A stretch of DNA of 64,000 nucleotides from GCA-2708415 sp964351905 (GTDB taxonomy: Bacteria > Pseudomonadota > Alphaproteobacteria > Micavibrionales > Micavibrionaceae): assembly GCA_964351905.1 (NCBI GenBank), contig CAYGPG010000001.1, forward strand, positions 120,245-184,244, given 5' to 3'. A program made the position numbers and the translations under genes. Position 1 is the first letter of the stretch, and the number at the start of each line of letters is the position of its first letter. Positions 37,101 to 46,033 of this stretch are shown here, piece after piece. The notes under the pieces were generated by a model. That model saw only the letters and a program-made list of their open reading frames with translations. It searched no databases and was not told the origin of the DNA.

Positions 37101-39036
37101 TGTCATTTTCCATCTCCACATTCCAAGTTTTTTTGAAAACATCTTCAAAAGACTCTTTTGCTTGCTCGATATCAATATCTTTATTCTTGGAAGAAGGCTC
37201 TAAAAGAAAATCATGAATCCAAACTTTATCTTCAAAATTAGAAGGTCTAACTTCTGAAGGAAGTTCAGTAATGACATCAAGCCCCATATTCTCCATAATG
37301 GGGAGTACATCAGATAATGCTAGGGGTGTTTTGGCATGATAAAGTTTTAAACGAATAACGTTCTTATCATTTTCTTTTTGTTCATATAATTCTAAATCAA
37401 TTTCATCGCCATCAATGATGCTGTTAACGCGTCTAATGTCTAAAACGGCCTGATGTGGTGTATAATTTTCACGATAACTTATTGAGAAAGAATCGCCATA
37501 GTAATCAAGCATTTTTGCGGCTTCTTCAGGGTTGGAAACTTCGTCCTCTATGGTTTGGCGTAATTTATCCTGCCAGCTTTGACCCGCTAAAATAAGTTGT
37601 TCTTCCAATTCATCATTTTTGAATTTTGGTGCTTTTGGTAAGTCATTAATATCTATTTGAAAAAGTACACGACAAAGCGGTGAATCATCTTGGGTAACTT
37701 TATAATTTGTACAAATACCGCCAAGATTGCTTTCTAAAACTTGTTGTAATTTTTTACGTAGTTTTGTCTCGAAACGTTCTTTAGGAATATAGACAAGGCA
37801 AGAAATAAAACGGCTAAAGGGGTCTAAACGGGTATAAAGTGCAATTTGTGGGCGTTCTTGTAAGCGTAGAATGCTTGTGACGTGTTCACATAGATCGCTT
37901 TCTGACATTTGTAGAATTTCATCACGCGGATATTTCTCTAAGATATGCTTTAGGGACTTATGATTATGACTGGCATTTGCGTATTGAGATTTTTTGATAA
38001 CATTATCCACCTTCATTCTAAGAAGGGGGATATCTGTTACACTGCGTGAATAAGTCACAGAGGTAAAAAGCCCTATAAACAAGACCTCTCCTATAACTTT
38101 TCCTGTTTTGTCGTATTGTTTAATTGTGATCGCATCTAGAGGGACGGGGCGATGAACAGTTGATTTTTTGTTCACTTTTGAAATTGTGAGAGGGTCTTGT
38201 TTTAAGCGATAATTTTGTTCCTTATCACTTAAACATTTACGCGCTTTATTTATATAAACGGGACGTACTTCATTTGATAGAAGACCAAGGCTAGAGCCGT
38301 TGACGGTTTCGCTTTTTATGGTTTCACCATATTTTTTGAATTTATATTCACGATATCCTAAAAGGGTGAAATTGTTATCATGGAGGTACTCTAAAAAGGC
38401 TTGGTACTCTGATATGAGGGCGGCTTTATATTTACTCGGCGCATTTTCTAATACAGTTTTAGCTTGACTTAATTTTGCACGCATTGCTTGCCAGTCTCTA
38501 TTGGCAAATTTTGTATCTGATAAGACGCGTAAAAGATCTTCTTTAAGTTTGTCACATTGTTTTGGCGTTAAGGCACGATTTAGCTCAACATGAATATGGG
38601 ACTGGCCAATGGTTTTTCCATTTTTTTGTTCGGTATGCAGTTCTTTAATCACACCTGCCTTCGTATGTGTCACATGCAAAATAGGATGAATAAAAACGGA
38701 GATTTGATAATTATGGCGAATAATTTCCGCGATAGTTGAATCTACTAAAAAAGCCATATCATCATTCGCTATGTCTATGATAGTGCGACCAGCATTCCAC
38801 CCTTCTTTTGATTGCGTAGGCGTGAGGATAGAAATAGCTGGTGGGTCACCGATTTTACGAGAATGACTTAATTTTAGATGATTACTGGCTGTGAAGGCGA
38901 TATTTTCGGGTGCCATCATTTCCATATCTTCTTTTGGAACATTGGCGTAAAATGTTTTTAAGAAGGATTTATAGTCTCGCTCAGCGGTTTTAGCGGGAAC
39001 ATGTGATTTTGCTTTATTTAAAAGAGCTTCAGGCAT
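34174..39036 (-). CDS. NAD-specific glutamate dehydrogenase, large (GDH-180) type
   Basis: A 1620-residue enzyme of the L-GDH/GdhB family, which deaminates glutamate to 2-oxoglutarate with NAD and is mostly catabolic. The N-terminal half contains ACT-like regulatory segments. The catalytic core lies about residues 750-1250, with RGGLRWSDRHEDFRTEV, the substrate lysine in MGAKGGFVVK, FASGGSAGYDHKKMG and the nucleotide-binding region GIGDMAGDVFGNG. The C-terminal part is helical. Length fits the 1600-residue class seen in alphaproteobacteria and Pseudomonas. It can feed carbon from proline, made into glutamate by PutA, to the TCA cycle. Confidence 0.95.
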   Translation of the reverse strand: MPEALLNKAKSHVPAKTAERDYKSFLKTFYANVPKEDMEMMAPENIAFTASNHLKLSHSRKIGDPPAISILTPTQSKEGWNAGRTIIDIANDDMAFLVDSTIAEIIRHNYQISVFIHPILHVTHTKAGVIKELHTEQKNGKTIGQSHIHVELNRALTPKQCDKLKEDLLRVLSDTKFANRDWQAMRAKLSQAKTVLENAPSKYKAALISEYQAFLEYLHDNNFTLLGYREYKFKKYGETIKSETVNGSSLGLLSNEVRPVYINKARKCLSDKEQNYRLKQDPLTISKVNKKSTVHRPVPLDAITIKQYDKTGKVIGEVLFIGLFTSVTYSRSVTDIPLLRMKVDNVIKKSQYANASHNHKSLKHILEKYPRDEILQMSESDLCEHVTSILRLQERPQIALYTRLDPFSRFISCLVYIPKERFETKLRKKLQQVLESNLGGICTNYKVTQDDSPLCRVLFQIDINDLPKAPKFKNDELEEQLILAGQSWQDKLRQTIEDEVSNPEEAAKMLDYYGDSFSISYRENYTPHQAVLDIRRVNSIIDGDEIDLELYEQKENDKNVIRLKLYHAKTPLALSDVLPIMENMGLDVITELPSEVRPSNFEDKVWIHDFLLEPSSKNKDIDIEQAKESFEDVFKKTWNVEMENDSLNMLSLYAHMPWHDIAILRGYLHYLRQTSVGLSLPYMESAITSYPDISKSLVSFFKNKFDPNKKNMDEKEIKKQISKIYTSLESVKSLDHDRIFRSLAELVKATLRTNFYQLNDDGNHKTYLSFKLDSSQISELPQPKPYREIFVYSARVEGVHLRGDKIARGGLRWSDRHEDFRTEVLGLMKAQQVKNAIIIPMGAKGGFVVKNPPSNGDRQAIQEEGIACYKLFIRGLLDITDNRKGSDIINPDDVVRYDEDDPYLVVAADKGTASFSDIANSLSEEYGFWLGDAFASGGSAGYDHKKMGITARGAWESVKRHFREVNHDIQNEEFDVIGIGDMAGDVFGNGMLLSKHIRLIGAFNHLHIFCDPDPNAETSHEERQRLFNEVKGWDEYNLSYLSQGGMIFNRNEKSLTLTEEIKKRFDIKDDKLSPNELIRHMLKARTDLLWFGGIGTYIKATSERHGDVGDKGNDNLRVNATEVRAKVIGEGANLAITQEARIEYAQNGGMLNADYIDNAGGVASSDDEVNIKILLGDVMRKSKYKMDKKKRNKLLESMTEDVVKHVLRGNYQQAQGISLMEYHSANNISGQGKLINYLKDKVGLSRSLEKLPQQDEIDQRAKMGKGLTRPELSVLQSYAKIAYTAQLLDSDIVETKAMEERLLRYFPKKLAKNYPKEIIDHRLKNEIIATTLANGIVNRMGPDFIRDRMESCGASCEEVAKAYIIVREAFGLRDIWGHIESLDGKVPAMIQLNALSETARMVERAVTWFLTRFGRKLEINRDIAKFEDGIKAVKEHMNNVVPEDLLNKIKQLTQSGVENGLPKELAHDISIMPILGSACDIIRISIDYKFDFPITARLYFEIGDYFHLDWMRQKARHLPTDGQWSSQALEGLVDQLYTCQAGLAIRILKDMGKEIQKTNQKKKSDIGCIGCDSILQAWIDDRGAQAKLLEPLFNELRRSANMDLSMLIIAEQRLRNLYGG

Positions 39037-39195
39037 AGAAAATATCTCTACTTATCAATAAATTTCATGTTAGATTAAAGTGTTACGCCATAATCGGCAA
39101 GGCGCTTTAAAGGAATAAAAAGTAAAAAGTAACAAATAATACAGACATGCGAATAATTATATATAAATCATAACAAAAATACGGGAGACCAACTC

Positions 39196-39675
39196 ATGTC
39201 ACTAAAAACAAAAATATCTAAATACGGGCCTTGGGCACTATCAATTTTCATTACATTTGTATTTGTACAGTCTTTATTCTTTAAATTTTCTAATGCGCCA
39301 GAAACACAACATATCTTTCAAACATTAAACGCTTGGGGCGCTGATACTTTGGGTATTGATGGTTTGTTTATAGCACCGGGTATATTTAACCAATATGTTA
39401 TTGGGTCTGCTGAATTAGTCGCTTTAGTCTTATTAATTGGCGGACTTGTTACAGGCCGTTTGATACTTAATGCTTTTGGTGCCTTATTAGCCGTGGGTAT
39501 CATGACAGGTGCTATATTTTTCCACCTTGCTACACCGTTGGGTGTAGATGTTCAAGGTGATGGTGGGGTTTTATTCGGTATGGCTGTCGGCGTTTGGCTT
39601 TCATCGCTTATACTTCTTTACGTCAGAAAAGACTTGGTTTGTGGCCTTATGAAATGTGGAACATGTAAGTCTTAA
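39196..39675 (+). CDS. DoxX-like membrane protein
   Basis: A 159-residue protein with four predicted helices. The N-terminal helix (ALSIFITFVFVQSLFFKF) with the following FKFSNAPET and the later GSAELVALVLLIGG resemble DoxX/DoxD-like quinone-associated membrane proteins. A CGTC pair ends the protein (MKCGTCKS), perhaps a metal or redox site. GGGAGA lies upstream of the start. The family's role is poorly defined. The gene diverges from NAD-GDH and converges on the AMIN lipoprotein gene. Confidence 0.7.
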   Translation: MSLKTKISKYGPWALSIFITFVFVQSLFFKFSNAPETQHIFQTLNAWGADTLGIDGLFIAPGIFNQYVIGSAELVALVLLIGGLVTGRLILNAFGALLAVGIMTGAIFFHLATPLGVDVQGDGGVLFGMAVGVWLSSLILLYVRKDLVCGLMKCGTCKS

Positions 39676-39683
39676 GACTTATA

Positions 39684-40736
39684 TTACCCAGTAATATCGA
39701 GAACAAGCCGACGGCTTGTTCCCTCGAATCCTTTTAAATCCGCTTTATAACCAACTTTGGCATTTTTCTTTAATTGGAAAACAACCAGATTTCCATTGTC
39801 AGACGGTTCAACTTTATAAGAGGAGATGAAAGGAGATTTTGCGAAAGCTTGGCTTGTGCGTGCGCTCCAATCTGCATTTGGCAGATTAACGATCATAATT
39901 CTTTCGTTATTATCAATATCAACACTGAAATCAGTTTTTGAATTTACATCCATCACAATTCTGGTTTTGTCAGAATGTTCACCAACGCGTAAATCATAAA
40001 TAGCCGGTTTTCCTGATACGGGTGGCGCAGATTTTTTTACAAACCCCATAGAGGATGAGGGGGCGGCAGCCATAGATTTTTTTGTAGACGAAGATGCTCT
40101 TGGAGTGGAAGCTGAGCGCCTGTTTAGGTTATTTGATGCCGCACCGCTATTGCTCGCATTTAATTTTTCTAATTCAGCAACAAGTCTTTGCATATCGTTT
40201 TCAATAACCATCAAACGACGAATGGAAGGCTCAACCAAATTAAAGTCATTGCGCATATCCTGAACGGCGCGCTCCAAACGGTCTATACGTGCAGAGTCAT
40301 TTTGCAAATCTTTCCCAAAAATATTTTTGGGGTTGTAGACCAACAAGTTGGGATTACTAACAGATGTTTCGGGGATGTTTGCGACATTGGAGACAATAGC
40401 TTGATTGGTTGCAGAGCCAATAGCCGTAGGGTCAATGGGCTCATTATTGACAGGGGTAATGGGAGCCGGATCCATCTGCTCAATCTGTTCACTTTGCACG
40501 TCAGAAACTGTTCTTGGTTCTTCTTTTTGCATGCGGGAGACATCATTAACAATGTAATCTGGGTCGTTGCGGGCAAGCTTTTCCCATGGGGTGAAGAAAG
40601 AGCTATCTACTTTATTTAAGTTTTTGCCATTGTCACAACCTGTTAAAAGAAGAACCATGGAAGACACGCCTAACAAAAATGCTTTGTTAGGATTAGAAAG
40701 TAGCAATGCTTTTAGCGATGATCTTTGATGAATCAT
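39684..40736 (-). CDS. AMIN-domain lipoprotein
   Basis: A 350-residue protein with a lipoprotein signal peptide (lipobox LLLTGC, Cys near residue 34). A low-complexity region and a coiled coil (RIDRLERAVQDMRNDF to RLVAELEKLN) follow, then a Ser/Ala-rich linker. The C-terminal AMIN domain has YDLRVGEHSDKTRIVMDV and LPNADWSA. AMIN domains bind peptidoglycan in AmiC amidases and secretin pilotins, but no amidase domain is present. It probably tethers an envelope complex to the wall. The ATG at 40736 is used; a GTG at 40763 is a possible alternative. Confidence 0.78.
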   Translation of the reverse strand: MIHQRSSLKALLLSNPNKAFLLGVSSMVLLLTGCDNGKNLNKVDSSFFTPWEKLARNDPDYIVNDVSRMQKEEPRTVSDVQSEQIEQMDPAPITPVNNEPIDPTAIGSATNQAIVSNVANIPETSVSNPNLLVYNPKNIFGKDLQNDSARIDRLERAVQDMRNDFNLVEPSIRRLMVIENDMQRLVAELEKLNASNSGAASNNLNRRSASTPRASSSTKKSMAAAPSSSMGFVKKSAPPVSGKPAIYDLRVGEHSDKTRIVMDVNSKTDFSVDIDNNERIMIVNLPNADWSARTSQAFAKSPFISSYKVEPSDNGNLVVFQLKKNAKVGYKADLKGFEGTSRRLVLDITG

Positions 40737-40897
40737 TAAGTTGAAATAGTCGTTTGTCTCCACTCACAAGGCTAAAAGCTAGTGAGTCGTGGGGCAACAA
40801 GGCATTTGCTTTAATACAAAGTTTTCAACAGTTTGTTTATTTTTTATGCACAGAGTTATGCACTTTTTCAAATTTTTGTGTCAGGCGATTCGTTTTG

Positions 40898-41437
40898 TTA
40901 TTGAAACAGCGGTTTTATATCATTTTGAAAAATCTCTTTATTCCACGTGGTTTGTGGACCGATATATTTTTTCACGATTTTCAAATTTTGGTCTAATAGG
41001 ATTGTTTCAGGCAGTTTTTTTACATTAAAAAGCGTATTTGTAATATTTTTATCCTCATCGTGAATAAGGATTAAATTGTTGGGTATAGATGTCTTTAAAT
41101 TTGAGATGAATTTGTCAATATCTGTACGTGCCTCATTACTAGAGATCGCCAGGATTGTTAAATTTTTGCTGCTCTGCTCTGCAAGCTTGATAATATCTGG
41201 AAATTCAACGAGGCAGGGTGCGCACCATGTCGCCCAAAAATGTAAAAGAACAACCTGCCCTTTATGGTTCTCTAAACTCCCTGTACGTCCTTGAATTGTC
41301 GTATATTGAAATGTCTCCGCAGAGACTAAATCTTCTATAAATGCATTTTTTTCAACGACTTTAGGGCTAAATGACGTGTACGCCCAACCCAGCCCAGCAG
41401 AAAATAAAACACATAGAATAATCAGATTTATTTTCAC
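40898..41437 (-). CDS. TlpA/ResA-like thiol-disulfide oxidoreductase
   Basis: A 179-residue protein with an N-terminal membrane anchor or signal (INLIILCVLFSAGLGWAY) and a thioredoxin domain with the active site WATWCAPC and the family strand VVLLHFWA. It starts with GTG and overlaps the ccsA stop by four bases (GTGA), so it is the third gene of the cytochrome c biogenesis operon. In System II, ResA reduces the CxxCH cysteines of apocytochrome c, and that is its likely role here. A cis-Pro is visible at LPETILLD. Confidence 0.9.
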   Translation of the reverse strand: MKINLIILCVLFSAGLGWAYTSFSPKVVEKNAFIEDLVSAETFQYTTIQGRTGSLENHKGQVVLLHFWATWCAPCLVEFPDIIKLAEQSSKNLTILAISSNEARTDIDKFISNLKTSIPNNLILIHDEDKNITNTLFNVKKLPETILLDQNLKIVKKYIGPQTTWNKEIFQNDIKPLFQ

Positions 41438-43236
41438 GCTGTACGTCTCTTTCTTATAAGGATATACAAAATTAATAATATGAATGTTTGCATAGCGCAG
41501 AAAATAAATAAGCCGCTCGCAACGCCGCTAATAAAGCCATAAGAATGAAGGCCAACATTGAGCAAATTCACGCCAAACCAGGCCAAAGCAACAATCACGG
41601 ACAAATAAGCTGCGCTAATTACAAACCCTAAATCATTAAGGTGATCACTAATCTTGCTGTGAATAATCCAAATAAGCCAAAGCACGATTAAAAGCGCTCC
41701 ATTTTCTTTCGGATCCCACCCCCAAAATCGCCCCCATGATTGATCGGCCCAAATGGCACCCAATATAGTCCCGATTGTGGTCAGAAGCAGGGAGAGGATG
41801 ACAATAATTTTAAGGTTCTTTAAATTATGAATTTGCAACTGATAATTTTCTGGCTCACGCCATCGCATCACCAAATCATAATGCGCAACAAGCGAGGCAA
41901 TGAGGCACGTGCCATACCCAAGAGTGATACATAGCACGTGCGTGCCCAGCCAGAAATTCGTATTTAAAACAGCAACCAAGCTGCTCATCGTATCAACGCC
42001 GATAAATCCTTTTGCTGTGGTTAAAAGAAGGGCGCCAATGACACTCCCCAAAATAATATAAATTGATTGTTTACGTCGCCATGCGGCAATAAAAAAACTT
42101 ATGGCGCAGACAAGACACACAAAAAGGATGGATTCATATAACGTGCCAACAGGCGGGCGTTCCAAAATGTAAACCCGCGCAATCATCAGCAATGTAAGAA
42201 TAAAACTTGCAGCCCCTAATGATATTAAGGCAGCTTTTTCGACAATAACTTTTAATTTTTCTTTTGGATAAAGCTTTGCAAATATCATCAATATTAAGCT
42301 TAGAGAGAATAAGAACAGACTCACTTTATATAAATGTAAATTGTTATATAAAACCTCAACTTTTAATTTTGAATTATCAAAATATTGCTTGGCAGATTGT
42401 AGATCTTCATTCCAATTTTCTTGATTTGTTGTGCGATAAGATAACGCCAAATCTTGCCAAATTTTTAAATAATTTTGTGTTGTTTCGTTTGGATTATTCT
42501 CCCGAATAATTTCCCATGGGGCATAAAATTTATTTGAACTTTTTGTATCTGGAATGATGCGAAATAAAACATTATTGGCTGCACTCTCATTCAAAATATT
42601 AAGTTGATAAGACAGAAAAGATATCTCTTTTTCTTCATCATTATATTGGTTTAAATCTGTTCCTTTTTGGCGAACAATTTCTTTAACTTTCTCATTTAAA
42701 TCTTTTTGAATGTCGGCAAAGTCCAAAACGGTTTTTGGCCTGTCATCAATATTTAAAGGTAGAAGTGCCGTCAAAGATCTTAAAATCTGCGTATATAAAA
42801 TATAATGTTCGTAAAGGGTGATAAGGCGCGCTTGCTCTGCTGTCCAATTGCTGGGGCGTATCTCTAATAAATCATTAATTGTATCTTGTTGCTCTGCAAT
42901 AACGGTTGAAACGTCGATATAGCTGTAAAGACGATTTTTTGTTTCTGGCAGATTATAATTTTTATTATCTCTAATTTTAAAAACAGGAATTTCTGCCGCA
43001 CTCGCTGGATCAAAAAGGCTTAGTGCGAGCCATTCATTGGCCGATAAATTATCTAAAGAACTTTGATTAGAAAACATTTTTAAATGAATTTTAGCGAAGC
43101 TATCAATGGGTTTAATCCGCCCATCATGCAAAACAGGAAGGCTGTTCCAGCTGTTTAAATTGATATGATTTTTATCACTCGCCAGTGAAGGAGAGTTTAA
43201 GCACAGTATAAATAAAAATAGGGCAATATTTTTCAT
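41434..43236 (-). CDS. System II cytochrome c biogenesis protein CcsA, long form
   Basis: A 600-residue protein. A signal peptide and a periplasmic region of about 280 residues carrying the motif LHDGRIKPIDSFAK come first. The integral haem-handling domain follows, with eight predicted helices, a haem-exposed tryptophan motif WGRFWGWDPKENGAL, and candidate His ligands in GTHVLCITLGYG and VGLHSYGF. The N-domain resembles that in fused CcsBA proteins of Bacteroidetes and epsilonproteobacteria. With ResB it exports haem and ligates it to apocytochrome c. It overlaps resB by four bases (ATGA) and tlpA by four (GTGA). Confidence 0.92.
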   Translation of the reverse strand: MKNIALFLFILCLNSPSLASDKNHINLNSWNSLPVLHDGRIKPIDSFAKIHLKMFSNQSSLDNLSANEWLALSLFDPASAAEIPVFKIRDNKNYNLPETKNRLYSYIDVSTVIAEQQDTINDLLEIRPSNWTAEQARLITLYEHYILYTQILRSLTALLPLNIDDRPKTVLDFADIQKDLNEKVKEIVRQKGTDLNQYNDEEKEISFLSYQLNILNESAANNVLFRIIPDTKSSNKFYAPWEIIRENNPNETTQNYLKIWQDLALSYRTTNQENWNEDLQSAKQYFDNSKLKVEVLYNNLHLYKVSLFLFSLSLILMIFAKLYPKEKLKVIVEKAALISLGAASFILTLLMIARVYILERPPVGTLYESILFVCLVCAISFFIAAWRRKQSIYIILGSVIGALLLTTAKGFIGVDTMSSLVAVLNTNFWLGTHVLCITLGYGTCLIASLVAHYDLVMRWREPENYQLQIHNLKNLKIIVILSLLLTTIGTILGAIWADQSWGRFWGWDPKENGALLIVLWLIWIIHSKISDHLNDLGFVISAAYLSVIVALAWFGVNLLNVGLHSYGFISGVASGLFIFCAMQTFILLILYILIRKRRTA

Positions 43237-44360
43237 GAAGTCCCCATTTTATTTGTACGCTTTTGAAGACGAATGATTAAATGCAGTAAAAGCCCAATGA
43301 AGATAATAAGCGTGGATATATAAGGAAAAATTCGCCCTACATTATGAACGACATTCAACACTGTGACTTCTTTGCCATCTGTTTGGTCAAACGAAGATTG
43401 ATAAAAACTATACCCTTTATAACGCAACGGTTCGTTCATGCGGATGGTCACAGGCCATTCAACATCACCATCTTGAATAATAAGATCAGATTCAAATCCT
43501 TGTGCTTTTATTGTTCCAGGATAATCAATTTTCCTGAAATCTTTTAAGTACAACGAAAAGGGAAGGCGCGTGCTCTCACGTTCTAAATGAAAACTGATAA
43601 TGGTGCCGTCTATGTTGATTTCGGGGCGTCTTGGGATGTCTTCCATTAAAATATGAGTTTTAAAAGTATCGTTATATTGTTTTTTAATTCCTAAAATCAA
43701 ACCAGAAAAATTGGCTTCAATATTCTTTTCATCAGCAATGGGATAAAGCTCCATGTTGGCAGCCAAGCCTTCTAAATTTACAAAATTGCCGCTGGGGCTA
43801 CGTACGCCGCAGTTATTGCATTTTTCAAGAATTTTTATATTCAGATTTTGATGTGTAAAAACATCACCTTTTTCGATATCGTCAAACAATATCTCTTTGG
43901 TGGTTTGGTCCTCTTGTTTGATCAAAAAAATACGATTTTTATAATCAGAGACAACTTGGCTTTTTGCGTTTTCAGGAATAATCATAAACCCTTCTTTATT
44001 GGCAATCGCGGTAATAATGCCGCCAATTAAAAGAAGCAGAACACCCAAATGGGTTAATATTGTTCCTGCTTTTTGCCAGCTCCAGGGACTGTAAAAGACA
44101 AATTTAACCAGCAGGCCTAAAAATATAATGCTAAGCGTTGTAAGCCCGCCTGGTGTGGGGATAGAGCCAATCCATAAAATCCATGAATTAATAAAAATTT
44201 GAACGGCGTTATAAAGGCCTAAATCTTTTTGGCTCACCGTGCCTAAAATCAATAAAACCATTAGCCATGGCAGCGCATAAAAAATAATATGCGGCTTTGC
44301 CAAATATTGGCTCCCATTTTTTATTTTTGTGAGTGCGTCGCGCAAAAAACCCATGCGCAT
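43233..44360 (-). CDS. System II cytochrome c biogenesis protein ResB/Ccs1
   Basis: A 375-residue protein with three N-terminal helices, a large periplasmic domain (about residues 130-335) and a last helix near 345-362. ResB family features include SPWSWQKAGTILTHLGVLLLLIGG (SPWSWQKAG; THLGVLLLLIGG), PFSLYLKDFRKIDYPG and RYKGYSFYQSSF. It works with CcsA to hold and deliver haem to apocytochrome c. First gene of a three-gene operon (resB, ccsA, tlpA-like) with four-base overlaps. The CcdA-type electron donor could be the DsbD-like gene at 16.6 kb. Confidence 0.92.
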   Translation of the reverse strand: MRMGFLRDALTKIKNGSQYLAKPHIIFYALPWLMVLLILGTVSQKDLGLYNAVQIFINSWILWIGSIPTPGGLTTLSIIFLGLLVKFVFYSPWSWQKAGTILTHLGVLLLLIGGIITAIANKEGFMIIPENAKSQVVSDYKNRIFLIKQEDQTTKEILFDDIEKGDVFTHQNLNIKILEKCNNCGVRSPSGNFVNLEGLAANMELYPIADEKNIEANFSGLILGIKKQYNDTFKTHILMEDIPRRPEINIDGTIISFHLERESTRLPFSLYLKDFRKIDYPGTIKAQGFESDLIIQDGDVEWPVTIRMNEPLRYKGYSFYQSSFDQTDGKEVTVLNVVHNVGRIFPYISTLIIFIGLLLHLIIRLQKRTNKMGTS

Positions 44361-44401
44361 TATCTAGCGGTCTTGGCACCAAATTTCAAGAATTATAGCA
44401 G

Positions 44402-44767
44402 CTATGATGATTTTTCGGCTAAGGCCGCGTTGGTACGGCGCAGGCGTTCCATCATCATTTTGATCAACGCACGTAGCATAGGATCACAAAGGCGGATTTT
44501 TACATCCAAAATATCGGGCGTAATCTTAACAACTGTGGTTTCTTCCATGGCCGTTACTGTCGCGCCATAGTCAGAGCCTTTAAAAAGCGCTGTTTCACCA
44601 AAAATTTGGTCTTCACCTAATTCAGCCAGCTCAATTGTCTTTCCCTCACGCTCCATAGTGACTTTGACTTTGCCGTTTTCAATCAGAAAAGCCTCCATTG
44701 CGGGCTCGCCTTGCTCAATAATTACACGGCCTTCAGGATAGATAAATGTTTCGTAATGTTCACTCAT
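44402..44767 (-). CDS. Cyclic-nucleotide-binding domain protein
   Basis: A 121-residue protein that is one cNMP-binding beta-barrel: YPEGRVIIEQGEPAMEAFLI (as YPEGRVIIEQGE), VTMEREGKTIELAELGEDQIFGE (GEDQIFGE) and the phosphate-cassette region FGETALFKGSDYGATVTA. The usual Arg of the cassette (R-TA) is replaced by Tyr-Gly-Ala, so cyclic nucleotide binding is uncertain. There is no HTH domain, so it is not a CRP-type transcription factor. It lies upstream of resB on the same strand with a 41-base gap and may act as a stand-alone regulatory subunit. Start at the ATG at 44767; a GTG at 44773 is possible. Confidence 0.85.
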   Translation of the reverse strand: MSEHYETFIYPEGRVIIEQGEPAMEAFLIENGKVKVTMEREGKTIELAELGEDQIFGETALFKGSDYGATVTAMEETTVVKITPDILDVKIRLCDPMLRALIKMMMERLRRTNAALAEKSS

Positions 44768-44842
44768 GGGCACAAGAATAGTACGAAGACTGATACGCGT
44801 CCAATCATTTTATAAATGACGCTCCTAACAAATCTTAATTGC

Positions 44843-46012
44843 CTAGGCAGGCGTATTCTTCGCACATAGTTTCAGGACAACAAATCCTAAAACTGCTGAC
44901 ATTAAAGAGGCAACCATCACGCCAAGGCGGACTTGTGCTAAAATCTCGTTATCACTATAGGCCAGTGTTCCGATGAACAAACTCATCGTAAAGCCGATCC
45001 CTGTTAAGAGGGCTAGTCCATAGAGGTGCCACCAATGAACAGTTGTCGGTTTTTGGCAAAGTCCTGTTTTAATGCCAAGCCAAATAAAGCTCATAACACC
45101 AAGTTGTTTACCGATGAACAGACCCGCAATAATGCCCAATGGTATGGAACCAAAAAGCGCATTAATTCCAATATTCTCAAAATTAATACCTGCATTGGCA
45201 AAAGCAAAAAGCGGCATGATACCAAACAGTACCCAAGGGTGCAGGGCGTGCTCAAGATCTTCTAGAGGACATTCATTTTTCTTACCTGTCATCGGAATAC
45301 AAAAGGCCAGTAATACCCCTGCCAAGGTTGCATGTACGCCTGATTTCAAAACACAAACCCACATAAAAATTCCAATTAAAATATAAGGCGCAATACGTCT
45401 TACTTTCAGAATATTGAGTGATACGGCCCCAACAAGACCAACAGCACCAAGGGATAGCGCCATGACAGATAAATTTTCCGTATAGAAAAGGGCAATAATG
45501 GATATGGCCGCTATGTCATCAATAATTGCAATCGAAAGAAGCAGAATTTTAATCTCTTTTGGTAATCCTTTCCCAATCAAAGCCAAAACACCCAATGCAA
45601 AAGCAATATCCGTTGCCACAGGAACAGCCCATCCTTGTAAGGCCAAGTCATTTCCCTGATTAAGGCTTACATAGATGAGGGCAGGCATGATAATACCGCC
45701 AATTGCGCCAACGATAGGCAGGCTCGCGCGCTTCATATCGGATAGCTCGCCAGAAAGAACTTCTCGTTTTATTTCCAACCCAATCAGAAAGAAAAAGACC
45801 GCCATCAACCCGTCATTAATCCAAAGAATAAGCGGTTTATCCAAGATAAGTGCTCCAAACTGAATAACGACAGGCGTATTCAAAAACGTGCCATAAAAAG
45901 CTGATAATGGTGAGTTATTGATGGCCAAGGCAAGTAAGGCACCTGCAATAAGCAACAAACCACTTAATTTTTCGGGGCTAATAAACGGGTTTTTTGTTAT
46001 TAAAGCGACCAT
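44843..46012 (-). CDS. nhaA: Na+/H+ antiporter NhaA
   Basis: NhaA exchanges sodium for protons across the inner membrane and sets pH and Na+ homeostasis. The 389-residue polytopic protein has NDGLMAVFFFLIGLEIKRE, VPVATDIAFALGVLAL with the paired Asp residues of the ion site extended by IAIIDDIAAI, and GIGFTMSLFIGTLA. The ATG at 46012 has AAGGA eight bases upstream and is preferred to a TTG at 46015. It stands alone between the cyclic-nucleotide-binding protein and the metallopeptidase gene. Confidence 0.96.
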   Translation of the reverse strand: MVALITKNPFISPEKLSGLLLIAGALLALAINNSPLSAFYGTFLNTPVVIQFGALILDKPLILWINDGLMAVFFFLIGLEIKREVLSGELSDMKRASLPIVGAIGGIIMPALIYVSLNQGNDLALQGWAVPVATDIAFALGVLALIGKGLPKEIKILLLSIAIIDDIAAISIIALFYTENLSVMALSLGAVGLVGAVSLNILKVRRIAPYILIGIFMWVCVLKSGVHATLAGVLLAFCIPMTGKKNECPLEDLEHALHPWVLFGIMPLFAFANAGINFENIGINALFGSIPLGIIAGLFIGKQLGVMSFIWLGIKTGLCQKPTTVHWWHLYGLALLTGIGFTMSLFIGTLAYSDNEILAQVRLGVMVASLMSAVLGFVVLKLCAKNTPA

Positions 46013-46033
46013 CAAATTTTCCTTATTTTTTGA

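Noticed and set aside
40764..40897. Replication origin near the DnaA-box-like pair
   Set aside because: Only two boxes, no typical oriC genes nearby and no visible further boxes.
44796..44822. Imperfect hairpin between nhaA and the cyclic-nucleotide protein as a terminator
   Set aside because: The stem is interrupted by a bulge and lacks a T-run.
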